Below are positions 41,245 through 49,652 of a DNA stretch of 64,000 nucleotides, piece after piece. The notes beneath the pieces were generated by a model. It ran no database searches and was not told the origin of the DNA. It was given only the letters and a program-made list of their open reading frames with translations. Position numbers and translations under genes: made by a program. The stretch is from Accumulibacter sp. (GTDB lineage Bacteria > Pseudomonadota > Gammaproteobacteria > Burkholderiales > Rhodocyclaceae), in NCBI RefSeq assembly GCF_036625195.1, contig NZ_JAZKUG010000001.1, forward strand, positions 2,046,001 through 2,110,000, read 5' to 3'. The first letter of the stretch is position 1; the number at the start of each line of letters is the position of its first letter.

Positions 41245-43206
41245 ATGGCGAGGCCGAACCGGGGTTCGCAGCGCCGGTCGTCGGCGGCAAAGGGCAGTGG
41301 CGCGGCGATGTCGCCGGACAGCATCGCGCTGCTGCGGCTGGTCGAGGGTTGCCATTACCCGGAAGTCGAGGCGGCCGCGCGGCGGATCCTCGCCGCCCAG
41401 CCGCGGCATCCGCTGGCGCTGAAGGCGCTGGGCTTCGCACTGATCGGCCAGGGGCGCCACGACGACGCCTTGCCGGTGATCCGCTTCTCGCTCGAGCGCA
41501 ATGCGCACGACCCGGAGGCGCACAACAATCTCGGCATCGTTCTATCCGCGCTGATGCGCTGGGACGAATCGCTCGCGTGCTTCAGCCGTTCGATCGAACT
41601 CAAGCCGGATGATCCCGAGGTGCTGAAGAACTTCGGCGTTGCCCTCGTGCGCATGCACAAGTGGAACGAGGCGGTTCCTTACCTGCTGCGCGCCATCGAG
41701 TGCCACCCGGGGGACTACGTCGAGGCGATCGAGCAACTCGCCGGCGCCCTGTTGTGCAGCAACCGCAACGACGAAGCGGCGGTCTGTCTCGGCGAGCTGG
41801 CGAAGAACGACCCGGACAACGCGGCGATCCTGTCGCAACTGCTCTGCGCCAGTCTCAAGCGCTGCGACTGGGACGAGCTGCAGGCACGGCTGTCACGCCT
41901 GCGGGTGCTGAGCAACGATTATCGCGATCTCTGCGACAACCCCTTCGTCATACTCTCGTTGCCCGCGGCCAGCGCCGAGGAGCAGCGCCGCGTCGCGGCC
42001 AACTACGCCCGCCGCAGCATTCCGGCGAGCGTGCTCGATGCGGCAGATGGCGCGGGGGTTGACAGCGCCGATCGGCGGCCGCCGAAGGCCCGTCTGCGCA
42101 TCGGCTACCTCTCCGCCGACTACCGGAACCATCCCGTCGGGCTGATCATGCCGCAGGTGATCGAGCTGCACGATCGGTCGCGGGTCGAGGTCTTCGGCTA
42201 TTCGATGGGGGTGGACGACGGCAGCGAGATACGCCGGCGGCTGCAGGCAGCCTTCGACCACTTCGTCGATATCGCCGACTGCAGCGTCCGGGAAACCGCC
42301 GAACGCGTGCGGAGTGACGGAATCGACATCCTGATCGATCTCAGCGGCTGGACATCGGATGGGCGACCCGAGGCGCTCGCGCTGCGCTGCGCGCCGGTAC
42401 AGGTAAACTGGCTGGGTTACGCTGGTACGCTCGGGCACGCGCGGCTCGCCGACTACCTGCTCGGCGACCCGGTGGTGACGCCGCTGCACGATGCTCGCTG
42501 CTACTGCGAGCGGATCATTCACCTGCCGCACTGCTATCTGCCGGCGGACACGACGATCGAGCTCGGCGCACCGCCGTCACGACGCGAGGCGGGGTTGCCG
42601 GAACACGGCTTCGTCTTCTGTTCGTTCAACAACAGCTACAAGTTCAATCCGCAGGTCTTCGACCTGTGGTGTCGCCTGTTGCGCGAGATCGACGGGAGTT
42701 GCCTGTGGCTCAGCCAGCCCGCCGATACGGCCGCCGACCGCCTGCGGAGCGAGGCGCAGCGTCGTGGTGTCGATCCGCCGCGGCTCATCTTCGCCCGCCG
42801 AGTCGAGTCCCGGCGTGACCACCTGTCGCGCCTGCAACTGGCGGATCTCGCCCTCGATCCCTTTCCCTACAACTCGCATTCGACGGGGATCGATGTCCTG
42901 TGGGCCGGGGTGCCGATGGTCGCCCTGCTCGGCGACACCTTTCCCGGTCGCGTGGGCGCGAGTCTGCTGCGCGCCGCGGGTCTGCCGGAACTGGTCGCCA
43001 GATCGCCGGATGAGTACTGCGAGATCGCCCGGGCGCTGGCCAGCGACCCGCAGCGCCTGCTGCAGTTGCGCAACCGGCTGGCTGCCGACCGGAGGCATTG
43101 CCCGCTGTTCGACATGCCCGGCTTCGTTCGCGCGCTGGAAGACGTCTACCGACGGATGTGGGACGATCAGCGCAGCCGCGGCCAGCTTGCTGCGGGAATC
43201 CCCTGA
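41245..43206 (+). CDS. TPR-repeat protein with GT41-type O-linked glycosyltransferase domain
   Basis: Protein of 653 aa. TPR repeats occupy residues about 40-230 (HNNLGIVLSALMRWDESLACFSRSIELKPDDPEVLKNFGVAL read as two units). The C-terminal half matches the SPINDLY/OGT-like GT41 fold: RIGYLSADYRNHPVG, RPEALALRCAPVQVNWLGYAGTLG (split), HSTGIDVLWAGVPMVALLGD and RVGASLLRAAGLPEL, where nucleotide sugar is bound. Such proteins O-glycosylate other proteins in the cytoplasm. With the pilin/ABC genes upstream and polysaccharide genes downstream, target could be a surface protein, but that is inference. The internal ATG at 41308 is an alternative start. Confidence 0.87.
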   Translation: MARPNRGSQRRSSAAKGSGAAMSPDSIALLRLVEGCHYPEVEAAARRILAAQPRHPLALKALGFALIGQGRHDDALPVIRFSLERNAHDPEAHNNLGIVLSALMRWDESLACFSRSIELKPDDPEVLKNFGVALVRMHKWNEAVPYLLRAIECHPGDYVEAIEQLAGALLCSNRNDEAAVCLGELAKNDPDNAAILSQLLCASLKRCDWDELQARLSRLRVLSNDYRDLCDNPFVILSLPAASAEEQRRVAANYARRSIPASVLDAADGAGVDSADRRPPKARLRIGYLSADYRNHPVGLIMPQVIELHDRSRVEVFGYSMGVDDGSEIRRRLQAAFDHFVDIADCSVRETAERVRSDGIDILIDLSGWTSDGRPEALALRCAPVQVNWLGYAGTLGHARLADYLLGDPVVTPLHDARCYCERIIHLPHCYLPADTTIELGAPPSRREAGLPEHGFVFCSFNNSYKFNPQVFDLWCRLLREIDGSCLWLSQPADTAADRLRSEAQRRGVDPPRLIFARRVESRRDHLSRLQLADLALDPFPYNSHSTGIDVLWAGVPMVALLGDTFPGRVGASLLRAAGLPELVARSPDEYCEIARALASDPQRLLQLRNRLAADRRHCPLFDMPGFVRALEDVYRRMWDDQRSRGQLAAGIP

Positions 43207-44805
43207 TCAGCGCTCGCGTTGCCCGCCGCTGCTGGCCGTCCGGCGACGTTCGCGGTCTGGCGTGAGCGAGGGTTCGCGCAGCAGCAACCGCATGTCCGGC
43301 CGATCGAGTCGGGCAACGTAGTGGGGTGGAAAGCTGCCGCCCTGCTGCTCGACGAGGTTCTGCAAGTAGCTTGGTGGCCAACGCGGCACCATCGTCGCCC
43401 GGGCAGCCTCGTGGAACGGGGTGAAGGCGCCGATGAGCAGGATCAGGACGATCAGCCACGGGTACCCCAGGTCGAGCGTTGGCCGGCCCGCCGAGCGCAG
43501 GACGCTGAGCGTCAGCAGCAGCAACATCACCAGCGAGGCGAGCGAAGCGCGCAGCAGCAGATCGTTCGACGGGCCGAAGCTGAGCAACGGCAGCAGCAGC
43601 AGCGTCAGCGTGGCGAACAGCAGGATGCCACGGGAGTGACGCAGGCGGGACCACAACGCCAGGGCGAGCGCGCCGAACTCGAGCGCCACGAAAGCGAGGT
43701 AGGCGAGAAGGTGGTCGCGCGTCGCCGTCTCGCTCGCCGTGCCGGTGGCGCCAGCCAGCGGGGGCGCGGTGCCGATGCCGTCGACGTCCATGCCGAGGAA
43801 GCGGGCCATCAGGGTGACCATGAGGATCATCACGAGCAGCGGCACGACCGGCAGCGGTCGGCGCGGCTCGGCGAGGAACTGCAGCACCGCGAGCGCGATG
43901 AACGGCAGCAGGGCCGGCAGGCCGAAAGGGGTCCAGATTGGCAGCAGCGCCAGCAGCAGCAGCGCGAAGCCGGGGAAAGCCGGATGCTGCCAGTGGCGAT
44001 AGAACAGCGCGCTGGCAAGCCAGATCGGCAGGGCATGGTTCGGCGCCCAGTAGAGATGCGCGGCGAGCGACGAGTAGCTGAATCGCGTCCACCATTCGAG
44101 CCGCACCGGCAGTTCCGGCCACTCCCCCTGAGACGCCAGCACGCCGAGCAGATCCATGCCGCTGAACGAAACCACGAGCAGCAGGGCGAGTGCCAGCCCG
44201 GCTCCGGGACGCCGTGGCAGCGGCAGGCTGAAGAGGAAAATGGCCGTTCCGAGCACGGTCCAGAGGTATAGGGCCAGGTCGGCGCTGGCGACACCCAGCG
44301 CCTTCGCCACCACTGCGGCGGGCAGGAAGTAACCGATCGCCGAGCGCAGGATGTAGTAGGTGCCTTCCTTCGCGGCATAGGCGACCGGCCACCCGCCGAA
44401 CACCAGGTCGCCGAGGACCGTGTCGCGCACCATCCAGTCGATCGGCGCCGCCAGGAAATGGCCGGCGCCGCCAAGGGCGCACCAGGCGAAAGCGGTGGCG
44501 ACGATCAGCAACGCCGGGGCTGCACGGTACGGACAGCGCCAGCGCACCTGTCGCCAGTCGATGGCCGTCCGCGCCGACCAGAGCAGGAGCAACGAGAAGA
44601 AGGCGGCGAACGGCCAGCGCAACCAGCCGGCGAGGAAGATCAGGTTCGGCAGCGCCAGATAGGCCAGCGCAGCGACCGAGACCGAATCGATCGGTCTTGC
44701 CGAGTGCCGCGGATCGTCTGCCAGCAGCCAGGACGGCAGACTCTTCTCGGTGGCGACCGGCGCCTGCCTTGACCTGGGGTCAGACGTCTGTGCCGCCGGC
44801 GTCAA
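43207..44805 (-). CDS. Polytopic membrane protein, possibly a lipid-linked sugar transferase
   Basis: Integral membrane protein of about 532 aa with ten or more hydrophobic helices (ALAYLALPNLIFLAGWLRW, YLWTVLGTAIFLFSL, GFALLLLALLPIWT and others) and short charged loops, one carrying PNHALPIWLASALFYRHW. I do not recognise a named family; the size and topology resemble GT-C glycosyltransferases or mannosyltransferase-like proteins. The start is uncertain: TTG at 44805 has AAGGAGCGG upstream and overlaps the preceding glycosyltransferase gene by 26 bases; the frame is open much further. Its stop directly abuts the GT41 stop on the other strand. Confidence 0.65.
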   Translation of the reverse strand: MTPAAQTSDPRSRQAPVATEKSLPSWLLADDPRHSARPIDSVSVAALAYLALPNLIFLAGWLRWPFAAFFSLLLLWSARTAIDWRQVRWRCPYRAAPALLIVATAFAWCALGGAGHFLAAPIDWMVRDTVLGDLVFGGWPVAYAAKEGTYYILRSAIGYFLPAAVVAKALGVASADLALYLWTVLGTAIFLFSLPLPRRPGAGLALALLLVVSFSGMDLLGVLASQGEWPELPVRLEWWTRFSYSSLAAHLYWAPNHALPIWLASALFYRHWQHPAFPGFALLLLALLPIWTPFGLPALLPFIALAVLQFLAEPRRPLPVVPLLVMILMVTLMARFLGMDVDGIGTAPPLAGATGTASETATRDHLLAYLAFVALEFGALALALWSRLRHSRGILLFATLTLLLLPLLSFGPSNDLLLRASLASLVMLLLLTLSVLRSAGRPTLDLGYPWLIVLILLIGAFTPFHEAARATMVPRWPPSYLQNLVEQQGGSFPPHYVARLDRPDMRLLLREPSLTPDRERRRTASSGGQRER

Positions 44806-45730
44806 AGTTGACCCGCTCCTTCTCGACCACCAGTGGCCGCCTGAGCACCTGCGTGTGGATCGCCGCGATGTACTCGCCGAGGATACCGATGAAGAAGAGC
44901 TGCACCGAGGCGAAGAAGAAGAAACCGATGACCACCGGTGCCATGCCGACCGAGAACTGATCCCAGCGCAGCAGCTTGTAGGCCAGGTAGCCGACCGCCA
45001 CCAGCAGGCTGAGACCCGAAAGGGCGAAGCCGGCCATCGTCGCCAGTCGGATTGGCAGCTTCGAATGGCTGGTGATGCCGAGGATCGCCATGTCGTAGAG
45101 GGTGTAGAAGTTGTTCTTGCTGATGCCGCGCCTGCGCTGCGGCTGCACGAACGGCACCTCGGCATGGTCGAAACCGATGTCCGCGATCAGGCCGCGAAAG
45201 TACGGGTAAGGATCGTCCACCTGACGAACGACTTCGACGACCGAGCGGTCGTAGAGCCCGAAACCCGTGAAATTGGGAATCAGGCGCGTCTCCGAGATGC
45301 GTCCGATGGTGGCGTAGAAGGCACGGCGGATGAAGGACATCGCGACCGTGTTCTGGACCCCGGAGCGGACTCCGGCAACCACACGGTAGCCCTGTTCCCA
45401 TTTGTGGACGAATTCCGGGATCAGCTCGGGTGGTTCCTGCAGGTCGGATGCCATGGCGATCACCGCGTCACCGCGCGCTTGCAGCAGCGCGTGCATCGGC
45501 GAGCGGATGTGGCCAAAATTGCGGGCATTGACGATCAGCTTGACGCGCCGGTCGTTGGCGGCCATCGCCTTGATCCTTGCCACCGTGGAGTCGGTCGACG
45601 CATTGTCGATGAAGATGTGTTCGTAGTCGTAGGCGGGCAGTCGCTCGAACTGCGCACGGATGCGGGAATGCAACTCCTCGACGTTGTCTTCCTCGTTGAA
45701 GCAGCCGGTGACGACGCTGATCAGCTTCAT
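44780..45730 (-). CDS. GT2 glycosyltransferase, polyprenyl-phosphate type (GtrB/DPM1-like)
   Basis: Protein of 316 aa. The GT-A domain has VVTGCFNEEDNVEELHSRI, HIFIDNASTDSTVARIK, NARNFGHIRSPMHALLQARGDAVIAMASDLQEPPE (DxD equivalent SDLQ) and RRRGISKNNFYTLYDMA. Two C-terminal membrane helices (ALSGLSLLVAVGYLAYKLL and PVVIGFFFFASVQLFFIGIL) close it. Such enzymes load a hexose onto undecaprenyl phosphate at the inner membrane for later transfer to a surface glycan. It lies 9 bases after the NeuB-like gene; the next gene, a polytopic membrane protein, may be its transferase or flippase partner. Confidence 0.9.
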   Translation of the reverse strand: MKLISVVTGCFNEEDNVEELHSRIRAQFERLPAYDYEHIFIDNASTDSTVARIKAMAANDRRVKLIVNARNFGHIRSPMHALLQARGDAVIAMASDLQEPPELIPEFVHKWEQGYRVVAGVRSGVQNTVAMSFIRRAFYATIGRISETRLIPNFTGFGLYDRSVVEVVRQVDDPYPYFRGLIADIGFDHAEVPFVQPQRRRGISKNNFYTLYDMAILGITSHSKLPIRLATMAGFALSGLSLLVAVGYLAYKLLRWDQFSVGMAPVVIGFFFFASVQLFFIGILGEYIAAIHTQVLRRPLVVEKERVNFDAGGTDV

Positions 45731-45739
45731 CTTCGGCCG

Positions 45740-46840
45740 TCACAGTCCGCGCTGGTAGATCAGTGCCTTGAGTTGCTCGTTCTCGGCATACGGGCTGTCG
45801 ATGGCGTCGATCATGATCGGCGCGTCGGCCGCCACGTCGCAGAGCAGGACCTCGCCGCGCATCAATTCGCGGCACGAGATTTGGCCTTTCTGCAGCGGAA
45901 TGGCGAGATAGACGTCGTCATCCTGCAGCGGGTGCCCGCGTGCCAGGTCGCGGCGGGCGTAGACGCCGCGCACCAGCGCGTCGAGATACTCGGTCTCTTG
46001 CCGCAGCGGAATCCGCTTCTGCGTGCCGGGCGCGCCGCACATCTCGACTGCCTGGCGGTGCGCCTTGAACCACTGGTCGATCTGATGCGGCAGACTGCAA
46101 TACTCCGAAGGCTGGACGCCGTCGGCAGCGATGTCGATGTGGCGCTCGAAGGTGCGCGCGCCCTTGGCGTAGGCGATCGCGATCGACGCCTGCCAGTCGC
46201 GGTGTTCGTGCGTGGAGAAGCCAATCACGTTCATCGGGTAGCGGTCGCGCAGGAAGTCGATCTGGTTCAGCTCCAGTTCGCGGTTCTCGGACGGGTAGAG
46301 CGACACGCAGTGGTTGATCGCCAGTGGAATGGCGCGGCGGTTGAAGAAGGTCACGAGATCGTCGACGTCCTTCAACGACGAGCCGCCGGTGGAGACGATG
46401 ACCGGCTTCTGGGTACTGGCGATCTTCTCGATGAGAATCCAGTCGTTGATGTCCGAGCTGGCGATCTTCATGATATCGACGCCAAGCTCGACGCTGAGGT
46501 CTACCGACACCTCGTCGAATGGGGTCGCCATCGGGATGCAGCCCGCTCGCCTGATGGCGGCTGCCAGGCGGGCGTAGTCGCTGCGGCCGAGGCGGGTGTC
46601 GAGCGTCTTTCTGATGTAGCGAACGTCGGTGCGTTGCCGGAAGTCCTGGTGAATGAAGGCATCGACGTCACGCAACTGCAGCTTGATCGCCGCCCTGACG
46701 TTGTTGAAGCGGACGATGCGTGAGAAGTCGGTGACGATCTTCAGGCCGCGATCGAGGCGACCAAGGTGGTTGTTCGCCATCTCGAGCACGAACAGGTCTT
46801 CGAAGATGCCGCCGGGCGGCGGCTTGGGCAGACGGATCAT
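45740..46840 (-). CDS. NeuB/SpsE-family synthase with C-terminal SAF domain
   Basis: Protein of 366 aa in the N-acetylneuraminate synthase family, which condense phosphoenolpyruvate with a hexose. FVLEMANNHLGRLDRGLKIV, AIKLQLRDVDAF, DEVSVDLSVELGVDIMKIASSDI, KPVIVSTGGSSLKDVDDLV and FSTHEHRDWQASIAIAYAKGA are family segments. The SAF (antifreeze-like) domain at about residues 290-355 reads VYARRDLARGHPLQDDDVYLAIPLQKGQ. The usual GGSH nonulosonate neighbours (NeuC, NeuA/CMP transferase) are absent here, so the product is uncertain; adjacency to a TPP enzyme (28-base gap) suggests an unusual acid-sugar pathway. Confidence 0.8.
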   Translation of the reverse strand: MIRLPKPPPGGIFEDLFVLEMANNHLGRLDRGLKIVTDFSRIVRFNNVRAAIKLQLRDVDAFIHQDFRQRTDVRYIRKTLDTRLGRSDYARLAAAIRRAGCIPMATPFDEVSVDLSVELGVDIMKIASSDINDWILIEKIASTQKPVIVSTGGSSLKDVDDLVTFFNRRAIPLAINHCVSLYPSENRELELNQIDFLRDRYPMNVIGFSTHEHRDWQASIAIAYAKGARTFERHIDIAADGVQPSEYCSLPHQIDQWFKAHRQAVEMCGAPGTQKRIPLRQETEYLDALVRGVYARRDLARGHPLQDDDVYLAIPLQKGQISCRELMRGEVLLCDVAADAPIMIDAIDSPYAENEQLKALIYQRGL

Positions 46841-46868
46841 GGGACGTTCCGGGGCAGGTCGGACGACG

Positions 46869-48671
46869 TCAATCTATCATGTTACGCGCCAGTTCGTCGC
46901 GCTCGAGGAAAGGGTACATGTCTTCCAGCGGCGCGCTGACGATCTGGCCGTCAGGCAGCCGACGCGAGCTGGTGCGCGGCTCGAACTGCTGCGTTTCGTC
47001 CAGCACGACCTGGCACAGATGCGGTTCTCTGGTCTCGAGAATCGCCGGCAGGCGCTGCGCGAAGTCGGCGGAGTCGAGCCGCGAGGCGCTGATGCCGAAC
47101 GCCCTGGCAACCGCCACGAAATCCGGCAGGGTGACCCCGGAATCCGGGTCGGCGCCGGCAAGGCGGCCGAAGAAGTTCGCCTGCGAGGTGCGGATCGACA
47201 GGTAGCCGCGGTTGTCGAGAACGAAAATCTTGATCGGCAACCGGTGCTGGGCGATCGTCTGCAACTCCTGCAGGTTCATCATGATGCTGCCGTCACCGGC
47301 GAGGCAGATGATGCGGCGCTGACTGCCGCGGGCGGCCAGCGCGCCGAACCAGGCGCCAATGGCGGCCGGGAGGTCGTAGCCCATCGAGGCGCTGCCGGAG
47401 TTCGAGAAGAGGCGCTGCCCCTGCTTCAGCGCGGCAGCCTGGAAGGGAACGATGGTCGCGGTGGCGTTACCGCAGGCGATGATGTCGTCTGCGGTCAGCC
47501 GGTCGAAAAGCGCCTCGATGAAGTGGTAGGGATTGATCCTGCCGGTGAACTCGCGATGCTTCGGCAAGACCACCGGGTAGTCGATCAGGCGTTGTCGGCA
47601 CCAGGCGAGCCAGCGATCGTGTTCAGGATTCGGCGGCAGCGGTTGCCTGGCAAGTCGCGCGTTCATCTCTGCCAGGAAATCGCGCAGGTCGCGGCAGATC
47701 GCGAGATCTGGTCGGACCGTAGGCTTGGCCAGTTCTGCCGGGTCGATATCGACCTGGATCTTGAATGCCCGCGGCGCGAATGCCTGCCAGTTGTAGCCGA
47801 CCTGGCGGACGTTCAGACGGCTGCCAAGGATCAGCAGCAGGTCGGCATTCTGCACCGTGAAGTTGCCGGCGCGGGTGCCGATGGTGCCGGGCCGACCACA
47901 GAAAAGCGGGTCATCGGTGGCGATCAGGTCGTGCGTCCACGCCGTCGTCACCGGGATGCCGAGGCGGCGGATCAGCGTGGCGAAGTCCTCGCTCGCATCG
48001 GCCGCACGGATGCCGGTTCCGGCGATGATGACCGGGCGGTAGGCTTGGTGCAGTCGCTCGATCAGTGCGTCCAGCTCGACCCCGGAAGCCCTGTGGTCGG
48101 GCTCATGCGGAGGAAGGAAGCGACGCATGCTGGCCGGTTCCACCGTGGCGCTCTGCACGTCGATCGGGATATCAAGCCATGCCGGGCCTGGTCGGCCTGA
48201 TGTCGCGATGTGCAGCGCCTGATCGAGATGCCAGGCGATGTCGTCGGGCTGGCCGACAATCGCCGCATACTTGGTGATGCCACGCACCATCGGGATGATT
48301 TCGCTTTCCTGGTCGCCCAACTGACGCAGGCCGCGAACAGGCGTCGTCGCCAGACAGGTGGCGCGCTTGACTTGGCCCGAAAGGACCATCATCGGGAGCG
48401 AGTCGGTCCAGGCGCCGAAGACGCCATTGATCGCGTTGATTCCGCCGGGACCGGTGGTGACGTTGAGGATCGCCGGTCTGCCGGCGATGCGGGCGTAGGC
48501 TTCGGCGGCCATCGCTGCCGCCTGTTCGTGATGAAAGAAGACAGGCTGGATGTCGGGGTGATGACAGAGTGCATCATTGAGGAACATCGCTCCGCCGCCG
48601 GTGACGAGGAAGGCATGGCGGTGGCCGTGATCGGCCATGGATTGAGCCAGGTAAGCGGCGACGGTAATCAT
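46869..48671 (-). CDS. Thiamine-pyrophosphate enzyme of the acetolactate synthase family
   Basis: Protein of 600 aa in the AHAS/ILV-like TPP family. The catalytic Glu is in FFHHEQAAAMAAEAYARI near residue 50. The middle FAD/nucleotide domain is recognisable (PVIIAGTGIRAADASEDF), and the TPP-binding motif is CLAGDGSIMMNLQELQTIAQHRLPIKIFVLDNRGY (GDG...N). It is not the housekeeping ilvB, because it sits in a sugar locus directly before a NeuB-like gene. Known relatives in such loci attach an acetyl or other two-carbon unit to a keto-sugar (YerE type). The exact substrate is inference. Its start overlaps the stop of the broken ATPase gene upstream. Confidence 0.8.
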   Translation of the reverse strand: MITVAAYLAQSMADHGHRHAFLVTGGGAMFLNDALCHHPDIQPVFFHHEQAAAMAAEAYARIAGRPAILNVTTGPGGINAINGVFGAWTDSLPMMVLSGQVKRATCLATTPVRGLRQLGDQESEIIPMVRGITKYAAIVGQPDDIAWHLDQALHIATSGRPGPAWLDIPIDVQSATVEPASMRRFLPPHEPDHRASGVELDALIERLHQAYRPVIIAGTGIRAADASEDFATLIRRLGIPVTTAWTHDLIATDDPLFCGRPGTIGTRAGNFTVQNADLLLILGSRLNVRQVGYNWQAFAPRAFKIQVDIDPAELAKPTVRPDLAICRDLRDFLAEMNARLARQPLPPNPEHDRWLAWCRQRLIDYPVVLPKHREFTGRINPYHFIEALFDRLTADDIIACGNATATIVPFQAAALKQGQRLFSNSGSASMGYDLPAAIGAWFGALAARGSQRRIICLAGDGSIMMNLQELQTIAQHRLPIKIFVLDNRGYLSIRTSQANFFGRLAGADPDSGVTLPDFVAVARAFGISASRLDSADFAQRLPAILETREPHLCQVVLDETQQFEPRTSSRRLPDGQIVSAPLEDMYPFLERDELARNMID

Positions 48672-49385
48672 GGGCAGGCCTTATCCGGCGGGATGAGCAA
48701 GTCCAGTTCAGTGCCGGTATGGACACCGCAGAAATGGGCTCCGCCCCGACGTGCGCCGCTGCGGCGAATGACCTCGCAGCGGCGCAAGGTCAGCGCCGGC
48801 AGACTGATACCGAGTTGCGGCAGGTCATGCTCGACATAGGTGCGAATGAACGCGTTTCGCCAATCGCGGCGGGTCGGGACGTCGTTGGCCAGCAACGCAC
48901 GTGGGAAGCCACCGCGCAGCCAGTGGCTGTCGAGCCAAGTGGGGTGGATGGTTCCCAAGCCGCTTGCGGCAGCGAGTTCATCGAGTCCAAGACCGCCCAG
49001 TTGCTGAAATGTCACGCGGCCGGCCAAGCTCTCGGCAGCACGCCGCGTTAGTTCCGGTGAGGCGCTGCCCAGCATCAGGATGCGTGCCGGTGTCTCGGGG
49101 CGGTCGGGGAGAACGCGCAACAGCGGGAAAAAATCCGGCCGTGTCTGGATTTCGTCCAGAACGACCAAGCCGGTCAGTGGACGCAGCGCGAAAGCAGGAT
49201 CGGAGAGTCGCGCCTGATCGTCGGGATCTTGAAAATCGAAATGCTTGAGCGGGCCACCCCAGATCGCCGCTCGCTGGCCGTGCCAAGGTGGTTGTTCCAA
49301 CCTGGCGTGCTCCAAGCAGAGCAGCCATCCGGAATTGGCCCAAGCGCTGAAGCAGTTGGGCAAGATGAACAGGGCGCGGGAGCAA
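48668..49385 (-). pseudogene. Broken AAA_14/DUF4143 ATPase gene
   Basis: Two pieces in different frames resemble the AAA_14-DUF4143 ATPase family. The first, at about 49385-49270, begins with TTG and has MAALLGARQVGTTTLARP, a P-loop in which the Lys is replaced by Thr. The second frame continues from about 49250 with HFDFQDPDDQARLSDPAFAL and VVLDEIQTRPDFFPLLRVL, then GSASPELTRRAAESLAGRV and, after an apparent internal deletion near the C-terminus, GTELDLLIPPD. A frameshift plus lost residues and the K-to-T change make it nonfunctional. Its stop overlaps the start of the TPP enzyme gene by 4 bases, so the ribosome coupling may survive. Confidence 0.75.
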
Positions 49386-49652
49386 ATAGGAAATTCACCA
49401 TGAAACGTCGGATAACAAGTCCAATATTCCATGGATCGTTTGCGGGAAGAGTAGCGGCGTTCGCCGACGATGCTGCGAGTCTTGAGAACGCGACGCGGAG
49501 TGCAACGGCGTGCGTGAGCTGGAGGACTTTCCTGGTTTTGGGAACGGCACCTTCCTGGATGAGGGGGCGTTAGAGCCGTTGGACCTTGCGGTACGATTTC
49601 TCTGTTCATACGCATGGCGATCTTGCCGAGCTCAGGATGTGCCACCCCCGCT

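Noticed and set aside
44750..46723. A 657-codon plus-strand frame across the GT2 and NeuB-like genes
   Set aside because: Crosses two well-supported minus-strand genes and their intergenic gap; composition of a shadow frame.
46869..48671. TPP enzyme as the housekeeping acetolactate synthase IlvB
   Set aside because: No small-subunit ilvN or ilvC gene nearby, and its neighbours are all sugar genes.
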